A stretch of 64,000 bases of DNA from Saussurea involucrata (lineage: Eukaryota; Streptophyta; Magnoliopsida; Asterales; Asteraceae), in NCBI GenBank assembly GCA_033807775.1, contig CM066327.1, positions 76,390,795-76,454,794 of the forward strand, read 5' to 3'. The notes below the pieces were generated by a model, which made no database searches, was not told the origin of the DNA, and was given only the letters and a program-made list of their open reading frames with translations. The position numbers and the translations under genes were made by a program. Each line of letters starts with the position of its first letter. Position 1 is the first letter of the stretch. Below are positions 54,156 to 64,000 of the stretch, piece by piece.

Positions 54156-57100
54156 TCAACTCATGTTAATCATTCCCAACTTACCCACCAGGAAAATAAA
54201 TCTTTTCTCATCTAGGGCCTTGGTGAATAAGTCTGCAAGCTGATATTCAGTGGACACAAAGTGTATTTCGATTGTGCCATGTTCAACATGATGCTTCAGA
54301 AAGTGGTAACGGATATCGATATGCTTTGTTTTTTAGTGCTGAACTGGATTGGCAGAGATGGCTATGGCACTTTTTGAATCACAGAGGATGGGTATCTTGT
54401 ATATGGTGAAGCCATAGTCCTTTAGCTGAGTTTTCATCCACATAACTTGGGAGCAACAGCTAGCAGCAGCAACATATTCAGCTTCTGCTGTAGATGTAGA
54501 CACACAATTATGCTTCTTCGAAGTCCAGCTGACTAGTTTACCACCCAGGAATTGACAACTCCTAGAGGTACTTTTTCGATCAAGCTTGCATCCTCCATAA
54601 TCTGAATCTGTGTATGCCTTAAGACCAAAGCTAGAGTTCTTCGGATACCAGAGCCCAAGATTTTTGGTTCCTTTAAGGTATCTGAAGATCCACTTTACAG
54701 CAATATAGTGGGATTCCTTTGGGTTAGCTTGATATCTTGCACAGAGGCATGTGGCATACATTATATCAGGCCTACTTGCGATTAAGTATAACAGAGACCC
54801 AATCATGCCTCTGTAGAGCTTGCACTCTACATATTTGCCATTTGGATCTGAAAATAACTTATTTCCAGTGGCCATTGGGGTCTTCATTACAGAGGCATCA
54901 TAGAGACTGAATTTTGAAAGTATGTCAGAGACATATTTAGCTTGATTTATAAAAATCCCTCTGATTATTGTTTTACTTGGAGTCCGAGGAAGAAGTTTAA
55001 TTCTCCCATCATACTCATTTCAAACTCACTCTACATGAGTTTTTCAAAATCTTTGCACTGTTGTGCATTTGTAGACCCGAAAATAATGTCATCCACATAA
55101 ATTTGTACAAGCAGAATCTCATCACCTTTTCTTTTATAAAACAAAGTAGTATTGGTTGTACCTCTGTCGAAATCATTATTGAGAAGAAAGGTTGAAAGTC
55201 ATTCGTACCATGCTCTTGGAGCCTGTTTCAGTCCATACAGAGCTTTGTCAAGATAATAGACATATTTTGGGTACTTGGAACTTTCAAACCCTGGTGGCTG
55301 CTGGACGTATACTTCTTCTTGGATTTCACCATTCAGAAAAACAGATTTTACATCCATTTGAAATTTTTTGAAACCTCTATAGAGAACGGAAAGGCTAAGA
55401 AGATTCTTATTGCTTCGAGTCGTGCGACAGGGGCACAAGTTTCATCGTAATCAATGCCTTCTTCTTGGCGATATCCCTTGTCCACCAATCTCGCTTTGTT
55501 TCTAATGACCACCCCATCCTCTTCCTTCTTGTTTCTGAAGACGCATGTTATCCCTATTGCTTGTTTTCCTCGTGGCAGAGGTACTTGGGTCCATACCTTG
55601 TTTCTCTCAAACTGTAGAAGCTCTTCTTGCATAGCATCTACCCAGTTTGGATCATCTAGGGCTTCAGAGATTCTTTTTGGCTCGATCACACTGATGAAAT
55701 TTGTAAAGAAACAAAAATTAGCAGTGGCTGATCTTGTCTTGACCTTTTCAGAAGGGTCGCCGATTATAAGGCTTGGAGGATGGCTTTTCGTCCACTGTGT
55801 TGTTCTTGGAAGATGGTCATTTGAGTCATCAAGATGAACCTCTGTGGTTGCACACTGCGGTTCTGGTGCAACCTCTGTTGTAGATGGTACTTCTGTGCTT
55901 GTGCTTGGTTCTTCAGCTTATGGAAGGATTGGAATGAGAGTTGGAATTTGTTCCTCTGAGGAAGTAGAGACTGAGTCTTCGTTTTCCTCTGGTATTGATT
56001 CCTCTGTAGTCGCTGGAGTTGGTATTTCAGGAGCCTCTGTTGTTGAGTCCTTGGTCGTATCATCTTCTGTTCGCTACCCCTCAGCGCGTGCATCTGTATG
56101 ATTAATAGAAAAGGATGTAGTATTTAATGGACCAGATAGAGATATACCTGTCTCAGTCTGGTTGTTAGAAGATGTTTCTCCAGAGGCTCTGACGGCTCCA
56201 GCAGAGGGATCAATATCATCATAGAACATCTCTTCAAATAGAAGATTTATGTCTTCTGCTCTTGTCTTTGGGATGCCAGAGGATTCCTTCTTTAGACCGA
56301 GTTCTGAACTGATTTGTTCAGAAGTCTTTTGAAAGGAATCGTCAAAAGACACATTGATGCTTTCTACAATGGTTCGTGACCGCAGAAGATAAACTCTATA
56401 GGCCTTAGAGGTGGCAGAGTATCCAATGAACTTGCCTTCATCTGCTTTCACCTCAAACTTTCCTCTTGCTTCTCTATCATTTAAGACAAAGCTCTTGCAT
56501 CCAAATACATGAAAGAACTTGATGTTTGGTCGCCTTTTGTTGATCAAATGATACGGTGTCTTGATGTGCCTCTTTACAATGGTTGATAGATTTTGGGTGT
56601 AGCAAGCGGTTGATACTACTTCTGCCCAAAAAGACATTGGTAATCCAGATGCTGCCAGCATAGTTCTTGCAGCCTCCACAAGTGTGCGGTTCTTTCGTTC
56701 AACCACGCCATTCTGTTGTGGGGTGCGTGCAGCAGAGAAGTTCTGTGATATGCCTTCTTCTGTAAGATAGGCTTCAATGACAGGGTTTTTGAATTCTGTG
56801 CCATTGTCGCTTCTTAGTTTCTGAATCCTGCACTCATACAGAACTTGGATTCTTTTCATTAAATTTATCAGAATGTTTGGAACATTTGATTTCTTTCTGA
56901 CAAATTCAGCCCATGTAAATCTTGAATATTCAGCGATCAAAACAAGTATATATTTCTTGCTACCTAGGCTTTGTGTAACGATTGGACCGCAGAGGTCAAC
57001 ATGAAGCATGTACAGAGATCTAGGGCAAGATACATCAGTCTTGCCTTTATGGGAAGCTCTTTTGAGTTTTCCCATTTCGCAAGCAGACCACAAATGATCT

Positions 57101-57620
57101 TTATTAAATTTAACATTTGGCAGACCTTTGACTAGATCAAGTTTAACAAGCTTATCTAGAGTATGAAAGTTTAGGTGGCAGAACCTGTTATGCCATAACC
57201 AGGCTTCTTCGCTTTTACTGGCAACAAGGCAGAGCTTGTCTTCCTTGTTCTTGGCACAGAAATTCATGAGGTAAAGATCGCCTCTTCGTTCGGCTCGTAG
57301 AAGTTCGACTCCTGTGTCCTCACCTTGTAGAGAGCAGAAGGTTCTTTTGAACATTAAGTCGAAACCCGTATCGCAGAGTTGGCTAACACTGAGAAGATTG
57401 TGCTTAAGGCCATCCACATATGCAACTTGGCATACGGTTATGTTTTCCTTCTTGATGACTCCATAGCCTTTTATATACCCCTTCTTGTTGTCACCAAAGG
57501 TCACAGATCCTCCATCGAATTTATCTTTGTAGGAGGATAGTAGACCTCTGTCGCCAGTCATGTGTTGCGATCATCCGGAGTCAAGATACCAAATTGGCAC
57601 ATACTGCTTCTGCAAGACAA
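54156..57620 (-). pseudogene. B1 pol: protease, integrase, RT, RNase H
   Basis: Protease motif WYLDSG followed by TGA in place of the Cys codon (57576-57574), then MTGDRG. 57561-56074 is open: CDTGFDLMF..., integrase zinc region (WLWHNRFCHLNF; the first Cys of CSAC is Trp), core HVDLCGP, RSDNGTEF, GVVERKNR. Stops near 56074 and 55920 in the linker; RT from 55689 (QEELLQFERNKVW) with a shift near 55380, in-frame stops near 55199, 55033 and 54960, IYVDD near 55085-55110; RNase H 54887-54333 (TDSDYGG, STAEAEYVAA), a stop after NPVQH, and the terminus LGMINMS with TGA at 54158-54156. Dead but complete in domain order. Confidence 0.88.
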
Positions 57621-58874
57621 TCAGAGAGTTTTAGGTACCCATATCCAAATGGGTCCAGCTTTGTTAGGGGTCTTCAAGTTTGCCTTAGCATTCTTGGGTT
57701 TGGTTTTAGTTTCTTTTGAAGAACCATTTTGTTTCTTCTTACCCTTGAATTTAGTATTCTTTTTTGGTGCAGAGAGGAAACAATGTGGACTTGAGAAGTG
57801 TTGGCTTAATTGATGCATGATATCAAAGCAATGACAATAATGAATGTGCGAAGAGATTTGCTTGAACTTTTCATTGAAAACATTAAATGGGGGCACAGAG
57901 GCATTACATTCTATCCTAACATTTGACTTCCTATTACAAGAAGACCTATGTAGGCTAGATTGTTGTTTGCAAAATCCTTTGTTGAGAGAAGCCTTCTGTG
58001 GACCCCTTCTGTGGTGAACTTCTGCATGTTTCACAGTCACAGAAGAAAAAGATTTGTTATTTTCAGCCAATTTACCCTTCTGTTGCCATGTTAGTTTTTC
58101 TTCAATAGGCCTTAAGGGTTTTGAAGTCTTTGAACTTGTTGGATTTTGAGAGGACGTTTTCTTTTGTTGTTTGATTTTTTCAAGCTCAAGAGAGGTTTTG
58201 GCTTCTATACACATGTCCAAAAAATCTGGACAGATAGGAACTCTTGTGATTTTCTCTTTGGGAGGAATAGTTATGTTAAGAACTCCAGAGGGTAGTTTAA
58301 AATCCTCTGGGTCACAAGGTACTATCTCTGACTTAGAGTCAGTCTCAGATTCGTCAGAGGATGAATCGTCCTCATATACAGAGGTTGAGTCACTTAGTTC
58401 TCTTTCGACAGAGGCTGGATTTTCGGAGCATGTGCCATACTCCCTTTCATCCTTTTCTTTGAGATTATTTTCCAAGTCAACAGAAGTATCTATTAAGGTT
58501 TCATCAGAGAGATTTTGATTGATAGAGGGTGTACAGAAGTTTTCGTAAAAGTTATTTTTCCCGATTTCCATCAACTCTTTTTTAGAGATATCTTTAAGTT
58601 TTTCTTCTGAAACGTTAGGCTTGAACTCAGGTGCCTCTGCCGATAATTTCTTTTCAGAGTTTATCATGCAGACAAAGGCAACCTGTGTTTGAGTCTCGGG
58701 GTCACCAAACTTGAAGATACCTATCTGATCTTGAGTTTTCAGATATTTCTTAGGTTTGGATTCTCTTTTGACAGAGATTGAAGGTGACAAATCTGTGTTT
58801 TCAAACCACACATTTATCATCTTCAGAGGTTTCCTCTGGTGAGGTTCCCCAGAGACCTTTTGCCTTTTGCTCAC
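57621..58874 (-). pseudogene. B1 gag 3' portion (linker before protease)
   Basis: 417 codons. It begins KRQKVSGEPHQRKPLKMINVWFENTDLS, contains FGDPETQTQVAFVCM (a TQT core like dynein light chain LC8 ligands), an acidic Ser-rich stretch (SVYEDDSSSDESETDSKSE), and ends basic (KKNTKFKGKKKQNGSS...) with GPIWIWVPKTL and TGA 57623-57621. The protease frame follows about 40 nt later, shifted by one. It is frameshifted from the upstream gag by a deletion of about 27 bp near 58890 that B2 does not have. Confidence 0.75.
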
Positions 58875-60683
58875 AGAGAGTAAGTTTGGAATAGAGAGGG
58901 CAGAGACTTGTTTCTTTTGTTTCCGGTGTATGGATCTATATCATAGAAGCCAATTCCCCGTCTCCCTATTTGTGTATTAATTTTCTCGTACACCTTCTGT
59001 GCATCTTGATATTTCTTAATTAAAAGATCTCTTCTGAGTAAATCTTGACAGAGGACTTCTCTTTCCTTTTGAAAATAATGTTTAAGAGCTAGGATATTCA
59101 TTCTGTCGCTCTCAACGTCCATAAGTTCTTTAGATTTTGCTTTTAAGGCTGAGTTAAGTTCAGATGTATTTTCTTTCAAAGGATTTAGGTGTTTGTTCCA
59201 GTTTGTTTCAATTTCTTCCTTTTCTTGAAAGATTTTAGCCTTTTCTTGAGTGAGAAGTCTAGCTTCTCTCTCAAAGAAGGTAAGCTTCTTCTGAACACTT
59301 TCGCAGGTCTTTTTAAGTTCTGTGTATTCAATGTTCAGTTTAAGCAAATCAGCTTCTGCTTGATTAGAGTAAGAGTCAGAAGTGGATACCTCACTATCGG
59401 AGTCGGAGCTTACCTCTGCCATGCCACAGAACAGGGCGTTCTTCTTTTCTCCTTCGTCAGAGGATGTATCTGACTGCCAGTTTTCTTGATTCACCATAAG
59501 TGACTTCTGAGCATAATATTCTGCTTTCTTTTTGTAGAAAGCAGAATCCCTCTAAGGGCGGTTTGATTTGCTCCTGCATTCATTGGCATAGTGGCCTGGC
59601 TTACCACAATTGTAACATCCTTGGTTTTGTGGAGCGTTGCCAGCTTTGTCGTCTGACCTCTGTCGGTCACCACCTCTGTCATTCCTGTCATTCAACCTCT
59701 GTTGGTCGACACCTCTGTCGTTCTTGTCATTTGACCCTTCTCTTCTGTAGCGTTCATTACCAGACTTCTTCTGATATCCTCTGCTGAATTCCCTTGTTAA
59801 AAGAGCTAACGATTTAGCTATAGAGGCCATAGTTGCCTCCTCTTCTTCCACTACCTCCTCCTCTTCACTATCAACGATCAAGATCTTCTTCTTCTTCTCC
59901 TTCTTTTCTTCCACAGCTTTCTCCTTCTTCGGCTTCTCTTTAGATTCTATAGCCTTACTAACCAGCGCAAGAGGTGCACTGATTTGAGCTTTTGCTTGTG
60001 CAATCTGAGGCTCTTGGGCTGCCAACGTTCCATAGAGATCTGACAGAGTCCATGAGTCTAAGTCCTGATTTGTTTGCAGAGACATAGCCAACTGGAGCCA
60101 TTCTTCATTGAGACTCTTTAGGAACATGACATTGTTCTCCTCAGAAGTTATGTGGATTCCGAACTTCTTGCACTTGTTGATTAGAGAGTTGAACCGATCA
60201 TATGTTGACTATAGAGATTCTGTCGGCAGAGCTTTGAATGCGTAGTACTCGTTGATGCATTGGGCTCTGCGGTTCTTCTGAGTTTTGGCCCCACCCTCCA
60301 GTTGTTTTTCCAGTTCCTTCCACATATCGTATGCAGATTCACTCGCATCTAGGGATTGGAAGAGGTCATTTAGGATGGCCATAATCAGAAGTCTCTTAGT
60401 CTTCTGAGCAATTTCATATTTTGCCCAATCAGGGTCTGAGCAGTTGTCCTTGGTCTTTGGTTTCTCGTGCTCAGGGATTTCTGGAGTGTCGTCTGTGGCA
60501 GGTACACGGGGTACTGTGATCATTGGTACGAAAGGAGGGTTGTTGATATAGTAGACGAGTTCTTTGTCAGTACCCTCGAAGAAGTGAATCATTCGTATCT
60601 TCCATTGAGGGTACTCGTCTCTGAGTAGTGTGGGTGGCTTGGTTAAAGAACCAGCGGTGAAGAAGTTGTTTGTGTTTGTCATT
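58871..60683 (-). pseudogene. B1 gag 5' portion: capsid, CCHC knuckle and coiled coil
   Basis: ATG 60683-60681 (MTNTNNFFTAGSLTKPP). Same-frame stops at 60211-60209 (TAG; TAT in B2) and near 59555 (TAG; CAG in B2). Domains: copia gag, Lys/Glu-rich segment (EKPKKEKAVEEKKEKKKK), Arg/Asp/Asn repeats, CCHC knuckle CYNCGKPGHYANEC (about 59575-59620), then a coiled coil (59497-58871: LNIEYTELKKTCESVQKKLTFFEREARLL...). Very similar to B2 at 19602-21455. Confidence 0.85.
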
Positions 60684-60969
60684 TTCAAAGAGGTTGAGAA
60701 ATCCATAAAATAGGGTATGAACAGTAAACTTTCAGAAGATGAAATGTATGTTTCGAATGGTGTTTATAAACTTAGAAAGTTTGAACAATGCACTAAAATG
60801 GAGATTTAACCGAAGTAACAGACTGTAAGTTTACCAAAGTCGAACAGGTCGAGAATGGCAGAAAAACATAGGTTGTTTTGAAATAAGTGAAGAACATGTT
60901 AAAATTACTCCAGGTTTCTACCAAAAATCATTGCAAGGGAGGATCACTTGATATAGAAAATCAAGGATG

Positions 60970-60981
60970 GCTCTGATACCA
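60970..60981 (-). promoter_or_regulatory. Primer-binding site of B1
   Basis: Sense TGGTATCAGAGC, two bases from the B1 5' LTR; a non-coding leader of about 286 bp (60684-60969) precedes gag. Confidence 0.92.
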
Positions 60982-60983
60982 AT

Positions 60984-61646
60984 TGTTGGTTCCTGTTTTG
61001 CTTACAATGATGATTCTATCTAATAGTTCAAACAAGATATAGTGCGGAAGCGTTTTTAACGAACTAAAAGATATAATAAGGTAGAAGAACACACAATATT
61101 AAATACGTGAAGTGCAAATAACACAAGTTCTAACTCAATAACCCACTGTATATTGATATAAATAGAACACCAAGAACACCGATGATATAACAAGAATTAT
61201 GTTCTAATGGTGTGTGTGTTGTGCAAAGCTTAATAGAACTCAACATGAGTCTTCTATTTATACTATTTCTAAAGGGGACAAGTTCTAGACAACAAGGACT
61301 GAAGGTACTAAAACACTATTCTGGTACTGTTGTTAGTACAACATTAATTAAATGCGCCGACTTCTGCTAAGGCTGATACCCATTAGAGTTTGACACGTGG
61401 AGTTTTAAGGTCACGCCTTGTACGAATGATCTTCAGAATCTTCGTACAGCAGAAATCGTGAGAAGCACGATTGTCCTTGTATAGATCTTTAGTCTTTATA
61501 CCACAGAGGCTCTGTCAAGTATGACTTCTGTCTTCTGGCGATTCTTCACTTCTGTCTTCTCGGTGACTCGGCAGAGCTTCTGTCGAAGGCTTCTATACTT
61601 AGCCTATTTTTCAATACTTTTATAAACATAAAGATTGGAGCTAACA
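60984..61646 (-). mobile_element. B1 5' LTR (663 bp)
   Basis: TGTTGGTTCC to GGAGCTAACA, TATA near 61255-61264. It directly abuts family A protease sequence at 61647; CATAC at 61647-61651 is one candidate target-duplication copy, whose partner was lost in the deletion at 19363. Confidence 0.9.
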
Positions 61647-63247
61647 CATACGGTATCCGCTGAGAGCTATCTTCTCCTTTTTATCAGTGACAAAGCAGGA
61701 TTCCTTAGTGAAAATCACTTTGTTTTCCTTGTCACACAGATGACTGATGCTAAGAAGATTATGCTTCAATCCTTCAACATATGCGACTCTTCTGAAGGTT
61801 GTTGTACCATTAGAGAGTACACCAAACCCTCGGGTATGGCATTTTCTGTTTCTACCGAAGGTCACTGAGGGACCATTCTCTTCCTTATATTCAGTGAGCA
61901 GGTTTTTCTTTCCAGTCATGTGTCTAGAGCATCCGCTATCGAGATACCAGATACCCTTCTTAACCTTAGAGGTAGAAGTTGAAGTAGAGGGAATGTCAGA
62001 ATTTTCTTCCTCTTCTTCAATTTTTGCCATGAGGCAGAGATTGGCCTCATCATCATCTTCAGAGTCAGATGATTCTTCAGTGTCAGAGGCAGCCCAGTCG
62101 AAATCAGCGACCAAGCCTTTGCCTTTCTTCTTAAAGCTTTTCAGCTTTGAATATTTTTCTTTCAGTTTTTTGTTTTTGTCATCTCTAGCCCTAGGGTTAG
62201 AGGATTTCATGGAGAAAGCTGAGGGTTTAAAGACTTTCTTTGACCTGCATTCACTAGCAAAATGTCCTACTTTTTCACAGTTAAAGCGGGTAGCAGTAGC
62301 CTTATCAATAGGGGTTGATGATCTAGGCTTGTCAGTGAGTGCAAGGGGTTTGTTACTTCTGAAGTTACTCTTTCTAGCGAATCTCCTGAACTTACTAGCT
62401 AGGAGTGCTAGAGATTCATCAAGATCTGAAGAATCAGCATCTGATGAGCATTCAGAGTTAGTTTCCAACTCAGTGACAGTGATAGTTGATCGCTGAGTGG
62501 AAGGTGACTCTGAGAGTAAAGCAACATGTGTGCTTTTGGAATCCTTTACAAGATTCTTCTTAAGATGACACGACTGCTCATGATTGAGCATAGTGCCATA
62601 TAAGGTAGAGAGAGTCGTAGATTTTAGATCCTTTGATAGCTTGAGACACATTGAATAACTGTCCCAGCTTTCAGGTAAACATTCTAAGAACTTTGTCAGT
62701 ATTTCAAAGTTAGAATATTCCTTACCAACGGTTTTCAGATCTATAATTAAACAGTTAAACCGCTGATGTACTTCAGAGAGTTTCATTCTTACCACAAATG
62801 AAGCTTTCGTACTGTCTTACCAGGTTGATCTTTCTTGAGTCACTTCAGACGTACCTTCATATTGAACACAGATTGTGTCCCACATGGCTTTAAGGGTTTT
62901 CAGGTTCATGACGGAATGGTAGACTTCGTCAGGAAGAGCCATAGAAAGAACGGATCTGGCTTTAGTATCGATAGCCACTTTCTTCTTATCTTCATCAGAT
63001 CAATTGTGAGGTTCCTTAGGAATGATTCTTTCAGGAATGGCAGCTCTAGTAGTAGTGCCTGGAACTTCAGGATCAATCCTAACAGGAATATATGGGCCAT
63101 TTTCGATGTAATAAGGCATAGTAGGGTCTACACCTTCTAAGAAGAGTATCATCCTATTTTTCCACAGATTAAAGTTATCTCTAGAAAATCTAGGGGTTTT
63201 GCAAGAGAACCATTGTCAATATAGTTTGTGTTTGTGTTGGTAGCCAT
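61647..63247 (-). pseudogene. A2 gag-protease 5' part
   Basis: ATG 63247-63245 (MATNTNTNYIDNGSLAKP), then loss of one C near 63192 shifts the frame. A small deletion near 62842 and the AG-repeat loss near 62785 follow. 62795-61647 is open: gag, a CCHC knuckle whose first Cys is Arg (RFNCEKVGHFASEC), the acidic linker, protease WYLDSGCSRHMTG, and IALSGYRM, where the B insertion begins. The rest of the element is at 19367-11352. Confidence 0.9.
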
Positions 63248-63315
63248 TATGAGAAATAGCAAGGAAGAGAAAAGATTAGTATAAGCAAGATCTTGTTTAT
63301 TAGATTAAAAAATCT

Positions 63316-63327
63316 GCTCTGATACCA
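63316..63327 (-). promoter_or_regulatory. Primer-binding site of A2
   Basis: Sense TGGTATCAGAGC, two bases from the A2 5' LTR. Confidence 0.92.
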
Positions 63328-63329
63328 CT

Positions 63330-64000
63330 TGTTGGTCCCGGAGGGGTTATATAAGTTTGTAGAAGGAGGGGGGTTGAATACAAACACACATATTTTACTT
63401 TTCTAAATTGTTTATTGATATTTATCAAACAATTTACAACTTGTTGCGGAACAAGATTAAGGATTAAACCTAATCTAACCAAGTTAAGAGAATCACTAAG
63501 ATTTCTTGCACTAGAAATAAGTTAGAAAGAAGATAAGAATATTACGAATAATATTCTAACACAAAGTAGTAGAGAGAAGAAGATGGCCGAGAACTTCATT
63601 TCTAAAGTAGGGTTTCTTCTAATATACTGCATGCATTAAATGCATATCACTACAACTTTACACGTGGCAGCAGCTGATTGGTTGCATGTTTTGACCTTGG
63701 TAGACAACCTAGTAGCCGCATGATGAACAGTGTAGAATCAGAGTTGGTTGTACGATTCTGGCCAGAAGGGATATCCGTTCTGACAGATCGTACGGAGACG
63801 TGCAAGGGGGAAAGACAAACGTAACTTGTAGAGGAAACTTCATGATCAGCGTTCGTTGAATATATCTTTATCAGCGAGTGATAAAGTTCAGCGTTCGCTG
63901 AAGTTTTCTACTTGAGACTTCACGTTGAGTGGACAGGTCTTGGCTTCGCTGATATCCGCATTAGTTCATTAGTAGACTTGTCGCTGGTTCTTTGGCTTGA
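63330..64000 (-). mobile_element. A2 5' LTR, truncated by the window edge
   Basis: 671 bp visible of about 967. Matches 10385-11055 closely; the G-run is interrupted here (AAGGAGGGGGGTTG). The outer end and the target duplication are off-window to the right. Confidence 0.9.

Noticed and set aside
21757..61646. Treating B as one simple insertion bounded by 21757 and 61646
   Set aside because: The left LTR is flanked by another family B primer site and gag, not by a target duplication, and A sequence resumes only at 19367 with about 230 bp missing.
61747..62496. 249-codon plus-strand ORF
   Set aside because: Exactly antisense to A2 gag-protease; composition follows the sense codons and nothing recognisable is encoded. 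Similar antisense ORFs at 8833-9204 and 47689-47910 have the same explanation.

Overview
The window is plant nuclear repeat DNA. Nearly all of it can be assigned to nested Ty1/copia LTR retrotransposons of the plant-specific Sirevirus (SIRE/Maximus) type. The reasons are copia domain order (gag, CCHC knuckle, DSG protease, integrase, YVDD reverse transcriptase, RNase H), a 12-nt primer-binding site complementary to plant initiator tRNA-Met, a GGGGGAGAT polypurine tract before each 3' LTR, and a very long extra ORF (aORF, about 1,280-1,640 codons) between pol and the 3' LTR. I see no host gene. The species cannot be named from this sequence; a eudicot is plausible.

Layout. Element D (plus strand) enters from the left edge and ends at 7609: a decayed pol end (1-943), a spacer carrying a minus-oriented solo LTR (1175-2177, target duplication ACGTA), a decayed aORF (3506-7334) and a 281-bp 3' LTR. 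D interrupts element A1 (minus strand, 7610-10384). A1 shares one LTR (10385-11351) with a second copy, A2, whose aORF and pol 3' half run to 19367 and whose gag, primer site and 5' LTR reappear at 61647-64000. Between them lies family B: a gag remnant B2 (19363-21455), a shared B LTR (21757-22449), the B1 aORF, pol and gag, and the B1 5' LTR (60984-61646). The B1 aORF is interrupted by a complete family C element (26488-51707, duplication GACTC). The C gag is in turn interrupted by a complete young family A element, A3 (38316-50247, duplication GGTTT).

Inferred order: the A1/A2 tandem is oldest, then B into A2, C into B1 and A3 into C; D entered A1 independently. LTR divergence fits for A3 and C (about 3 differences in 971 bp for A3, about 14 in 691 bp for C, by eye). 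A3 has an uninterrupted 1520-residue gag-pol with all catalytic residues and may be able to move; the other copies carry stops, frameshifts or deletions.

The most interesting content is the aORF. In all four families it is preceded by gene-like promoter features (TATA box, and ACGT-core G-box/C-box elements), in A and D by a predicted 5' UTR intron, and in A it contains a short intron conserved between two copies. Its predicted protein has the same plan in each family (N-terminal domain with a Trp-rich core such as QFW, acidic coiled-coil middle, basic linker, conserved C-terminal domain) and no visible signal peptide or membrane segment, so the usual 'env-like' label is not supported here. 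Non-coding features (clustered polypurine tracts, an inverted repeat around the terminal tract, palindromic repeated words in LTRs) match known Sirevirus hallmarks, but the repeated word differs from family to family.
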